Assembly: GCF_025698545.1 (NCBI RefSeq)
Contig: NC_068569.1
Span: 17,422,001 to 17,486,000, forward strand
Direction: 5' to 3'
Length of the DNA stretch: 64,000 nt
From: Gossypium raimondii
Taxonomy: Eukaryota > Streptophyta > Magnoliopsida > Malvales > Malvaceae
Positions 50,821-63,239 of the stretch are shown piece by piece; position 1 is the stretch's first letter, and every line of letters begins with the position of its first letter. Both the position numbers and the translations under genes were made by a program. Under the pieces are notes generated by a model. The model was given only the letters and a program-made list of their open reading frames with translations. It was not told the origin of the DNA and did not search any database.

Positions 50821-52389
50821 GGGTTTTTTACAAAATTATTATAAAAAAATAAAAAATAACTAAATTATTATAATTTTTTTTATTTACCAAAATATTATAT
50901 TTTTTTTATTTAGAAAAATATACTAAAAAAACAAAAAACAGAAAAAAAAACCTGACACAGCCTGATCAGGCCAATCACATTGGCGGTACCAAAGGTGCCA
51001 ATGTGATTGGCGGCACCAATGGTGCCAAAGGACTAAAATGTTAGTTAAAGGTAGTTTTAAGGACCTGAATGCAAATTTACTATTTTAAATTTTGAAAGTT
51101 AATTGGTGCTCTGAGCGCACTAAAATTGAAATATGGCTAATTGCCTTCTAAGTCCTCCTTATTTATTATTTTGTTTTTATTCCCCTTCAACTCACTTTTT
51201 TTATTTAATAACTCTATTTTAATTTATTAAATTTAATAGTTTATGTTTATAGATAAAATAGTTTATGTTTCCATTATTTTTTCCTTTTGATTTAATATTA
51301 GTTAAGGAATATATTAAATTTATAAAATTAAAATAGTTTAATTTAATAACTCTATTTTAATGTAATAAACATTTCTCATTTAATAACTCTATTTTAATTT
51401 AAAAAATTAAATTAAACTATTTTAATTTTATAAATTTAATATACTCCTTAACTAATATTAAATCAAAAGGAAAAATAACGGAAACATAAACTATTTTATC
51501 TATTTATAAATTTAATATATTCTTAATAGACTTATAACATAAACATGCTAGACTATTTTAATTAAAATAGTCTCTTAAGATATTATGAAGCAACAAATTT
51601 TATATTTCAGTAAATTTAATATTTTAAATGAAAATAGAGTTATTAAATGAGAATAGTTTATTAAAAAATTAATTAGAATTCTATGTATCTTAATTATCAC
51701 TTAACTAATATTAGATTTAATTAAAAAATTAATAGAAATACCGGGCATGCCTTGTTGAAAAACCAAAAGTAATAATAAAACTGATCACCCATAAATGTAA
51801 CCCAAATAGAAAAAATAAATTATAATTATATTATATACTCTTAATAACTCTATTTAGTAAATTTTTAAATAAACTATTCTCATCAAATTATCAAAATAAT
51901 ACATAAAATGCGAATTAGTTTATACTTTTTAAATAGCTTTATTTTAGGTAAAATATATTTACTTTAATAATAAAATAAAGGGCTTTTATGAGTAAAAATC
52001 ATAGATTAAGAGCTTATTTAACTACAAAAATAAGTTGAGGGCTTGTTTATTAAATAAAAAAGTGAGTTGAAGGGGAATAAAAAGAAAATAATAAATAAGG
52101 AGGGCTTAGAAGGCAATTAGCCACATTTCAATTTTAGTGCGCCCCACACACACAGCAGCATCAATTCACTTTCAAAATTTAAAATGGTAAATTTGCATGT
52201 CAGGTCCTTGAAACTACCCTTAACTAACATTTTAATCCTTTGGCACCATTGGTGCCGTCAATGTGATTGACCTGATCAGGCTGTGTCAGGTTTTTTTTTC
52301 TGTTTTTTGTTTTTTTTTGGTATATTTTGGTAAATAAAAAAAGTTATAATATTTTGGTTATTTTTTTTATAATAATTTTGTAAAAAACC
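50821..52389. mobile_element. Mutator-like element with very long TIRs, ~1.57 kb
   Basis: Begins GGGTTTTTTACAAAATTATT and the right end in reverse complement begins the same. The arms pair for more than 350 bp, including AACCTGACACAGCCTGATCA, the TTGGTGCC words and TGGCTAATTGCCTTCTAAG. Flanking duplication CTACGTCTC at 50812-50820 and 52390-52398 (9 bp; 8 bp if the end is placed one base later). The proximal duplicate has the uninterrupted CTACGTCTCGGGTTGG at ~48435. The centre (51.2-51.5 kb) is a second AT-rich palindrome. No transposase. It sits ~260 bp upstream of exon 1'. Confidence 0.87.
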
Positions 52390-53538
52390 CTACGTCTCGG
52401 GTTGGACTCGGGATATTATTTTTTAAACGTTATATTCATGTTTTTTTAGAATTTATTTATTGAAGCGCTTGTAAATAAATATTAATAATTTAAATATTGA
52501 TTGTAATTATTATAAATAAATATTGTTAACTCTTATTTTTGGATATTGTGTTTAAAGGGTTAGGTTGTTAGGTATTTCAAAGTTTTAGCATTTATTTTTA
52601 ATTAATTATGTTTAAATAAAGTCATTAATATTTATTTATGACTTTTTACTATTTTATTTTAATTAAATGATGAGGTGTCAAGTTATTATTTATCAATGAT
52701 GCATGAAACTTATGCAATAACCGTGCATCGAATTGTTTCTCATTAAACATCGATTAATAATCTTCTCTCTTTCTCTTATAAAAAATATAAAAATGATTTA
52801 TGTGCTAATTTCTAATAAAAATTACTAAAGACTAAATAATTTTTAAAATATATGAACTTAAACAAATTTAAATATTTTATTTATTTTCAAATATAGATGA
52901 ATTTAATTAAAATTTAAAATAACTATACTTAAACAAAGCAGATTAGTACTAAAATGATAATGAATATGATTGCTGCATTTTTGAATTATTTGAATGTGTT
53001 TGTTAAATGTAAATTATTTGAGTATTATCATTTAAAATTAAAATTAAAATTAAATAAAATATTATTATTTGTTGGATATTCAAATTTATAAAAATTTGAT
53101 TTTGAAATTTTCATTTTTTTGGATATCTAAATTTGCATAAATTTGAATTCAAAATACATTAAAAGTCCTATTTATGTATATAAAATCAAAATTTTAAGGT
53201 AGTTTCGAATTCAATTTTCATTCATTACCCAAATAAGTAACATGAATTCGGATAATGAATATAGAATTTAAATTTAAAATATGTAAATTTATAAGAAAAA
53301 CTAATTGAATATTGATAGATATCTAAAACTGCAATCCAAGTTGATATCTCTAAAATATCATTCAACAATAAATATTTTCTAATAATAAGAAATAAAAATT
53401 AAGATTACTTGAGATTGTTATATCATAATCGATTCCATTATCAAAACCGAGAAAAAAATTGATATATAAAATCATACATCGCTAATACATGAAATAATAA
53501 CTTGAAGTGGAAAAGACTTCAACTAGTTTGGTCCTACC

Positions 53539-53873
53539 TAAAGGTGATCATGGGTTGGGCTACCCGGCCCGGCCCGCCTAAAAAATGGGTGGGTTCGGGT
53601 AAAAATATGGGCCCGAAATATGGGTTTGGATAAAAAAACGAAGCCCATTTAGAAAACAGGTCCGGCCCCGAGTAAAACTTTTTTGGCCTGGGCCCGACCC
53701 GAATTATATATTAAATATATATTTTTTTTATTTTTAATCAAATATATATATTATACATATATTTAATATGGGCCGGGACGGGCTCGAGCTTAACAATTTT
53801 TTTTCGGGCCAGACTGAGCCCGAGCTTAAGATTTTGTCCAAACCCGACCCGGCCAGGCCCATAATCACCTCTA
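53539..53873. mobile_element. hAT-type MITE, 335 bp, TSD GTCCTACC
   Basis: Same GGGCC-rich family as the 48.8 kb MITE. Ends TAAAGGTGATCATGGGTTGG and, reversed, TAGAGGTGATTATGGGCCTG. Exact 8-bp duplication GTCCTACC at 53531-53538 and 53874-53881. Confidence 0.9.
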
Positions 53874-55378
53874 GTCCTACCCAATATCCCTTGCAAAATA
53901 AAAATGAAGGACAACACTCCATTAGAACAAGAAGCTAAATTAGAAAGACAAGAAACATAGTTGGAGTCGGCACTCAATCGAACAAGGACAAAAAGAAAAT
54001 CTATTTGTTATAATAAATAATAATAATTAAACTCCTACTACAAATCACCCAACCAAACAACCCTTTAATTTTATAAACAGCAAATTCATCTCTAATAAAA
54101 TACAGTCTCAAACCAAACATGGAACAATGTTTACCTCCCACAACTTTACTCTTTTCTATTTATTAGTTTCTCCATAAAATCTTTAATTAAATACTTCCCC
54201 TAGTTATGGTTCAATCAAGATCTCAACATCTACTAAAACCAATCATGTGACAATCTTTTTACTAGAAAACCACAAACCTAAACACAGCCAATCAACACTT
54301 GACTGGTTATAAGCTAAATAACCATCCATAGTCGCATTTCAACTTTTTCCTTTCTTTCTTTATCCCTGCTTTTGTTGGTTTCTATTAAGAAAGTGTTTCA
54401 ATCTTTTAGCCTTGTCCTTTATTTGATATCATCATTTATTTTTGAATTTACGACTTGTTCCGATATCTTGTTTAAACAACTCATCGTTTGGACAACTCAA
54501 GTCAAGTTAAATGTTGGTTTTTTACTTGGTCTTTCATGATTGTTTTTTCCATAAACAAATGAGTCTCAAAACATGTCTCGAGGCTTTAATAGGATTGTCT
54601 CGAGACACTAAGCATATGGATTAAAATATAAGGTAAATTTTGTTCTTATAGTCTCAAGACATGTTCATGCTGGCACCTTAAACATTCCTAAACTTTACAT
54701 CAAATTAAGACCATTAATTAAACACATATAAACACATCCAATCATCATCAAATTATAACTATCAATGCAACATCATTTAACCAACTAATTCAAATAAACA
54801 AACTTATAGAACTAGCATTCTTATCTACTAATTAAAGATTAAATTAAATTTAACTTATAAGACCTTATAGGCCAATATACCAAATATACTAAAATGACCA
54901 TTTACGCAATATGCCCAAAACAATCTAGGTACATGTCATTTCACACATATATACATGCAAAAGAGGAAATAAGACGTGTTTTGAGCTAAGTTGTTGAGTT
55001 GGATGCTTGACCATTATAATCTATGTCTACTCACATTTGATACCTGCATATGGAAACAAACATAATCGTACACAGAGTACTCAATACTCAGTGGTGCTAA
55101 TATAACTCAAATTCAAACATATTGCATTAAGTATATATAACAAGTATCAATTCCTTTGATAAATACTACTTTAACTCATCGTAACATTTTATAACTTTCT
55201 TATTCATTTCACATTTTAATATCAATTTCAATGTTTATTCATTCCCACTCCTATTATTCGACGATAAACATTAGGACGGATACTCAGATTTATTTTATTC
55301 GATCATCTTCGGTTGTCCAGCAATGAGGACTTTTAGAATTTGTATATTCTACCATCCCGGGTTGCTTGTGTAACACTC

Positions 55379-58300
55379 CTAACCTGTCTCCATCGTCGGA
55401 TTAAGGTTATGGAGTATTACAAGGCAAAACAAGACATTTCACTTCATTTCAGAACAATTAAACAAATAATTTATAAACATATATATAAAAAAATAATTTA
55501 TGGTATAAATACACTTAAAGGCCTTAAATCGAGCTCATAGGGCCCTAAAAATAGTTTGGGAACAATCTGGAACTAATTTGAATCAAAATAGAAAAATATG
55601 CAAAAAATAGAAAATTTTTGAAACAGGGGTCACACAGCCATGTGGAATAGCCCAGGCCGTGTGGCTTCCCCACATGCCTGTGTGGGCAGGCCGTGTAACT
55701 AACTGTAACCATGTGTGAAATCCTTCACCTAAAAATTAATAAGACACATGGCCGTGTGGAATAGCCCAGGCTGTATGCACTTTAAAAAGCTTCTAAAACA
55801 AGGCAAACTTTCATCCAACACTTAGGTTCCAAGCCAAATCAAAATAGACCATTTCCATACTTTAAAAACACATTTAAACAAGCCTAAAACATGGAAAAAC
55901 AATCAACCTAAGTGTCTAACCAATGTGCCCTCATTGACACCACAATTCAATTATCAACCTCAATTCACTTGACACATCAACTAATTTGCATTCAAATTCA
56001 TAAGTTCATATATAAAACTCATGCCAAACTTATCATTTCTTCTTAGTCATTCACATTCATTCATACTATGATTCAAACACTTAAATAAGGTTTATATCAC
56101 ATGACCAAAACAACTTTATATGAACATATTCACACCAAGATTAAAAGCACATACACAAGTAAGCTTATACTAAGCTTAAAACATAACATTTGTAACAAGT
56201 ATCTAAACTTATACAAAAACACCTATAACATGCTATATAACTCAAAATAAACATGTCAAAATCTACCAAAATGTATTTGGATAGTGTGATCTTCAAGTTG
56301 ATCAGATTGCCCGACTCCACAAAACGTCATCTATAAGGAACAAAAAAGAACATGAGTAAGCTTCACTAGAGCTTAGTAAGTTCAACGGTTAAAACAATAA
56401 AGCTTATCGAATTAAATATAACAATTTTAATAACAAGATTAAAAGTCAGAGTCTCCTGTCAACCACAATCCACAACAGGTGTGTTTATACATAAACAAGT
56501 ACGAGATCATTCACTATCAAGCCACAATGTTATCAGGAGATTCGTGAATAATCATTCAACAATTCAATAACAAGACATTTAACACAAGAAATATTGTCCG
56601 ATGAACGATATACGAATATGAGTACACAGTTATCCATCCGAAACACGCCAAATGTTCAAACGAGTCAATCCAACCGATAACAAGCCTCGACACCAGCACC
56701 AAGGGTCTAGCCCGTAGGTTAACATCCCTCCTATTGTAACACCCCTATACTCGACCTAATCATCGAGTCAAGGCATCAGGATGTCACATTCGTTGCCGAA
56801 GCGACTACTGAAAATTTCAGATCAATTTATCTTATTATTTAATTAATGTAGATCATTAACTAATTTTAGTAATAATTGAATTTACGATAGAACTAATTAT
56901 GAGTTGAAGGAGCTCATTAAAACATCCACAATTCAAAGGCCAAATTGTAAAGTTCATAAAGATTTTTGAACTATCGTTGCAACGTTGGGGGTTTCCACGT
57001 CGTGACATGACGAACTTGCCATCGTGACGTCGTCTCCATTTCCTACAAGTTCCAGGCTTTATTTTTATTTATTTTATATCATTACCTGAACCGTATTCAG
57101 ATGTCATAACCACCGCTTCATTTTACATATTATCCACTTACATCTATTTCTAATCTCAAGTCCTCATAAAAACATGATATTCAATTAAATATAACAAAGT
57201 TTATAAAATTAACACAAATATTAAAACTTTACAAATAAGACCATTGGAGGACTTGCACTTGCAAAATTAGTTTACCCACTTTATGTATATTTCATATTTA
57301 TTTCTAAATTGTGCCAATCAATTTAATTCTTCATAAAGTTTTAACAAATAATTCACATCAATTAACAATTATTCACTTATTATGTTATCAATTCGTTTAA
57401 ACATACTCATATGTATCAATCATTCCATCACCTACAACCATTTCAAAACATTTCAAATTCATCTACTATATAGATATTCATATATTTTGTCCTCCTCCTC
57501 TATATTCCACATCCTTTATGTGTATGTTTGTTAGAATCTTTAACTTTTAGTATATAACATGCTTATATGTAACATTATATATAATTCCACTATTTACTTA
57601 TGTGTTCATATCAAAGTCATCCACTTGAGTCATAGTCACCAAATATTTATATCTTGAGATATAGAATTCAAAATTAAGATTCGCTTGATGATTTTGAAAC
57701 TAGACTCAAATATATTTTTGCCATAAAAATTTCAGAATTTATGACTTATCCAATAAGTACAATAAATTCTTCAAATTTGTCCCTGTTCTGCTATTTGACA
57801 GCTTTGACCTTTCTTTACTAAAAATTAATTATCTCTTAGTAAGGGGTTTGGATGATGTTTCCGTTTGTTTCTCTTGAAAATAGGCTCATCAAGAATTTAA
57901 AAATATAAATTTAAATCCATAATTATTTTTTTACAATTTTTGATGATTTTCCAAAAGCAGAACAGGGGAACCCCAAAATCAATCTGACATTGCCTCACAA
58001 GAATTCATATATCTCATAATATGAAATTCTTTTGCTTACATCGTTTCTTCTATTTAAACTAGACTCAATAAGCTTTAATTTCATACTTTAATTAACCTCT
58101 AATTCAAATTCTATAATTTTTTGGTGAATTTTCAAAGTTAGACTACTACAGCTGTCCAAAATTGTTTTAGTGCAAAATTTTGATAACCAAGTTTATAACA
58201 CCCTCATTTCCTTTCTCTACAGTATTTCCCATCACTTCCTCTTCTTTCCCTTCACTAACATATCAAGAACATAAAACCTTATATAAGAAAACTTTACTTT

Positions 58301-60635
58301 AATATCATTTTCATGCTTTTTCAATAATATCAAACTTAAAAATATATTGAAATCTTGATGTTCTTACCTTGTCCTATTGATTTCAATCTTTAACTTGATT
58401 TTCGCTTTCCTCCAACTTCCATTTTCTTGAATCCAAGGTGATTTTCTTGTTCTCCATAGTCTCCTTATCACTTTTCTCTCTTGGTGATTATGAAAATTTC
58501 TTGAAATTCTTGGTGAAAATGGTGGATTTTTTGTGGAAGGACAAATTGTAAAGACAACAAAGTTTTCTTCTTCTCTCCTCCTCACTCACGTTGGAGGATC
58601 CTCTCTTCTTCTTCTTTTTTCATCTTCCTCTCCTTTTATACTAACTATTTATAATAAAATATTAGTAAAATATCTCATTAAAATATTAATAAAGTAATAT
58701 TTATCTAATTAAATAATTATAAAATATCATCAAAATATCTCCGGCATCATCATTGCCTTTTAGAGTTCTCTCTTTCTAATTGACCATTTTGCCCTTTATG
58801 CTCTTTTAAAATTTCATCCTTCAATCATCACTTAATTTGGTAAAATTACGATTTAGTCCCTCATAATTCTTCACCTATTCAATTTGCTCCCTGCATGCCA
58901 ATTCCATATCATAGTAAATTGGATTATTTTCACTTTTGGTCCTTCAACTTCCTTATTTTTACACTTTGAGCCCCTAAATTTTGAATATTTACATTTGAGC
59001 CAAAAACTTTTCACATATTTATGATTTAGTCCTTACTTTAAATCAATATACTAAAACCTACTTCTTAATTATTATTATTATTTTTAGTATATATCATTTT
59101 CTCATTTTATCTAGAAATTAATTGTACATCATGTCATACTTCTTGATTTAACTCTCTTTTGATGTCTTGCAACTTTTATTTTCTTTGATCTTATACCTTA
59201 TTTCACTAAAATGTTATATCATATTATTTACGACCAAGGGAATTTTGAGGATGTTACACCTATAATACGCCTCGGCACCAAGTGCTAAGCCTGAAGGCTT
59301 TACATCCGCCCTTGGTAACACGCCAGAAACACTGTAAATATAACACTATAGTTCGCAACAAATGCTAGACTTCGATATATTTAGTGAACAGGAAATAAAC
59401 AGAAATTATCATCTTATCTCAAACCAATCCCGAACAGTATGCCAGTCGTATTCTATCCTGCGTTCACCTGGCTCAAGAGTTGTTTTTGTAAAACACTGAT
59501 CCAAGCAATTTATTACCTCAATTCATATTAAATTAACAATAAAACATTTATTTCAACATTTAACATTCAGTACCTCATTCAATTTATATTACAATTCATA
59601 TCAAAATAAATCGAACGAACTTACCAGGACTAAACTGCATTAATGGCAGAGATTCACGGGCTATTTCCCTTTTTCTCGGTTATCTACTTGGTCTTGATAT
59701 ATGATATAATTTATTTTAATTATTAGCCTCAATTTCATATACTATTCAATTTATTACATATAACTTCCTATTTACAATTTTGCACATTAAACCCCAACCA
59801 TTTACATTTTATTCAATTTGGTCTTTAAGACGAAAACAAGCTTATTTCACATAATTAAACTTAAAACCCAAAGAACCCAATTTAAAACAGTCTAAAACAT
59901 CTCCTTAATTTCTGAATTTTTCAAGAAAAACCATGTCTATCTAAATTTATTTTCAATTTAATCCCTAGACATGAAATTTACTAAAAATCTCTTTACAATT
60001 TATTCTCATCCAACAATAAAGCTTTCAATAAAACCACATAATATCAAAAATACTCAAACATCAATGATAATTTTTTAAACGTTTAACGGTTATACAAATT
60101 AGTTCTTAAACTAATTAGATATCAATACAACAATTACAAAAACATAAAATTCATGAAAAACGAACCAAGAAAACAGTTACATGCAAGCAGGAACTCAAAC
60201 CAAAACTTCCCCAATTCTTCCCATGGAGGTTCGGCCAACATAAAGAAGAAATGAAAAAGATGACACCATTTTACACTTTCTATTGTTTTAATTTTTAACT
60301 TAATTACAAAAATGTCATTATCACATTTTTTTAATCCATTTCCATTTACCTGCCATCCACTAACATCATATAAGGTTTAATTACCTTGTAAGACCCTCAC
60401 TTCATGTTTAAATATCCATTTAACACATAATCTATTAATGACTTACTGTTGTAACTTTTACAATTTAATCTTTTTTACTTAATTAACTATCTAAACATTT
60501 AAATACCTTAATCAAAATTTAATACGACACTAATGACCTCGTAAATATTAAATAATCAATATTTATAGACTGACACATCAGAATTTGTGGTCTCAAAACT
60601 ACTGTTTCGACACCACTGAAAAACGGATTGTTACA
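55379..60635. mobile_element. Solo LTR (TGTAACACT...TTACA), interrupted
   Basis: Starts TGTAACACTCCTAACCTG and ends CGGATTGTTACA. Flanks are GCTTG (55374-55378) and CCTTG (60636-60640). Comparison with the intact landmark at 15.36 kb suggests the left flank has lost one C. Without the inner insertion it is ~2.73 kb. It contains CCATGTGGAATAGCCCAGGC-type motifs at 55.63-55.78 kb. No coding domain. Confidence 0.75.
56735..59258. mobile_element. Solo LTR, 2.52 kb, TSD CCTAT (innermost)
   Basis: Starts TGTAACACCCCTATACTCG and ends GAGGATGTTACA, with an exact 5-bp duplication CCTAT (56730-56734 and 59259-59263). The flanking host sequence rejoins cleanly across it. No gag or pol. Confidence 0.85.
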
Positions 60636-62339
60636 CCTTGGCAACGATGACTTTTACTATTTGTCTGTACTGTTTATTCTATCATCCCATATTGCCCAAC
60701 AACGGTAGCTAGTAAATCATTATATCGATGACACTATGACATGCCAACTATACCTAAACTACGTCTAACATTGTTTAACAATGCATTAACATCATAATCA
60801 CCTTTGTAACACATATCATCATAATATAACGTCTCAACAATTTATATACATAGCAAACACAATTACGAATCGTTATCTCATATTGCAAATATCACCAATC
60901 GGATCCATTATCGAAAGTTTATATGGTTTTCGCTTTGTCTCGAAACGGTCCTACGTCGTCTTTAGCTATGAAAGTAAACCTAAATACAAAAATTCATTAA
61001 TCACACGATTCAAACATAATTTGCTGTAATTTAAACATGAATGCATTTATTACAGTTTAGTCATTTGAATTCCTAATGTCTAAAATGCTCGTACCTCGTG
61101 ATCTACCTGATCGAATTTAAAATTAACTTCATAACTATAGTGCAGGGACCTCATGATACTATTAGCTATCATTTAACCTCAAAGTTTCTACCCTTTACAA
61201 ATAAGTCCTTAAACAATACACAATTTATAAAATAATTCAAGATTAAATTGCTACCTTCTGCTATGTTTTTATCATGTAATTATATAAATTAATTCATCTC
61301 AGTCATGCATGAGCTTAAGCTTTAACATGCATCCAAATTTTCTTTAAGCATTCAATAAGGATAATTTAATTAACTCTCTTGAATCCTCAAATCCTATACA
61401 TGGGGTTTATTTACCATGATTCATTACATGGCAAGTGGGAGAGACGACAACTTGAGAAGAAAAGAAACAAAGTTTGCTTCCTCCTTACTTGGCTAATCGG
61501 TGGAGAAATGAAAGAGATGAAGATATGTTTTAATCTTCTCTCTCCCACTATTGTATAATAATGTTAGTTGACTTAATTAACAAAATAAAAATCAATGGCT
61601 AAGATGCGATCATAAATCTGTTAGTAGAATTCAAGGGAGGAGATCAGCTATCTCCACTAATTCATTTTCTTAATGGTAAAATTACATATTAAACCATGGA
61701 TCAATTGCATGTTAAGGACTTGTTCTAAGCTTCAACCCCAATTTTTTTATTTTACTATTTATTTATTGCAGTACTCCTTCTGCCATAAAGCCGCTGTATT
61801 CCTGAAAATAGTATTTATTGGCTTCAACATTGTTCGCACTAGGATGGTTTAGATTGTACCTAAACAAGAGAAACAGAAGTGCACCAGGGAAGCATTAGAA
61901 TAAGCAAGGAAAATTTATAATTATTGTATAATAATGACTTAGGAGGTGGAAAATCAAAATTTACAACAAAGTCTACGTGGGTTTTCCATTACCTATTTTA
62001 ACGAGAACGATAAAAATGAACATAGGTCTTTATTTTGCAACGTATTTCTTTTGGTTGCTTAAAATGAAATTTTATTAAAATTGGACAATCAATTATGTAG
62101 TTTACTAAAAAATATATGTACTATTTCCATAATTTAGCATCCAGTTCGCGTTGACCCCTTCCTCCTCTTTTCATTCATGAAAATGACGAGTCGTCAACAA
62201 GAATAATAATCGTAATCATGATTGAAATTTATCAGTCGATTACATTATTGGGCTGAATTGGTGATAATCGTAGGCACCGGGCTCAACCCACATTTAATTA
62301 TTAAGTTTACTTCAGAAAAAAGAAAAAGTTGGCATACTG

Positions 62340-62679
62340 GTCAAGCAAGATTTTTGAGTTCAATTCAATTCAGTATTTATTGACCAAGCAAATAGCTCGA
62401 GCTTAGTAACATGTTTTTATATTTTTAAGTTGTATTTTTATCCTTGATATTATTAATCCTGAACTTAATTATTGAGTTGAGTTCAAGCTCAAAATTTGAG
62501 TATAAAAATGGGTAAATGAGCTTTAAATAAGCTCAAGCTCGAGTAGCTCAATTATAGCTTGAGTCGAACTTGAGTTTAAAAATAGATATTCGATCAAACT
62601 CCAAATTTCGAGTTGAGCATGAGTTCAAGCTCAAGCTGGACAATATTCGAATTCGACTTAGCTCGATTACACCCCTAAT
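62340..62679. mobile_element. Truncated hAT-like repeat (right end only)
   Basis: Repeated AAGCTCGAG / TTCGAACTTGAG words close with TTAGCTCGATTACACCCCTA, whose reverse complement TAGGGGTGTAATCGAGC is a hAT-style tip. The left tip was not found. Confidence 0.35.
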
Positions 62680-62765
62680 CCCGCTGGTGAAATCCATCTT
62701 TAGAATTCATATAACCAATTGTGATTAGACCGGATTCAATTGAACTAAAACTTTTTTGGTAAACA

Positions 62766-63239
62766 GACCTCTCCAATTTCTCTCAATTTTAAAATTGAGC
62801 AAGTTGATCCCTCTAAAAAAACTTGAAACAATTTAATCCTTGTCAATTTTGAAAGTGAGCAACTAAAGACAATTAATCATGGCGTTAATGTCTTCTGTCA
62901 ATTTTACATAATTTTGATTGTTATAATAATAAATTTAGCTTTCGATGTTTATATATTTTGTTATTTTGGTCTTAATTCTAAAAGTTTCAACAAATTCAGC
63001 CTCAACATTTACACAAATATTCCGAGATAAAATTATTAAATTAGGACCAAATCGAAAAAATGTTTAAATTTTAATGGCTAAATTTATTGTTATATCAATC
63101 AAAATCATGTACAATTAGTGGAAAACATTAATGTCATAATTAAATATTTTAGTTGTTCACTTTTAAAATTGACAATGATTAATTTCTCTAACTTATTTGA
63201 GAAAGACTAATTTACTCGATTTTAAAATTGAGAGAGACC
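62766..63239. mobile_element. Long-TIR non-autonomous element, ~474 bp
   Basis: The arms CTCTCAATTTTAAAATTGAG and (reversed) CTCTCAATTTTAAAATCGAG continue through GTCAATTTTGAAAGTGAGCA / GTCAATTTTAAAAGTGAACA and TAATAAATTTAGC, so each TIR is ~200 bp. No clear target duplication. Confidence 0.6.

Larger units (their letters stand above)
49769..53300. repeat. Tandem duplication, distal copy
   Basis: Second copy of the BCAT front end. After removal of the 50821-52389 insertion it matches the proximal copy through its promoter and flanking AT-rich DNA. It ends where AATATGTAAATTTATAAGAA meets unrelated sequence. Confidence 0.88.
54000..61700. mobile_element. Degenerate LTR-like repeat hosting two nested LTRs (ends unclear)
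   Basis: Sequence on both sides of the 55.38-60.64 kb insertion joins into CCCGGGTTGCCTTGGCAACG, the same landmark as CCGGGTTGCCTGGCAACGAT at ~15362 inside the 13.9-16.8 kb solo LTR. The outermost DNA is therefore probably a relative of that LTR. I could not find its TG/CA ends. Confidence 0.4.

Noticed and set aside
51190..51520. Inverted AT-rich block considered as a separate element
   Set aside because: It lies at the centre of the 50.8-52.4 kb Mutator-like element and is simplest as part of its fold-back interior.
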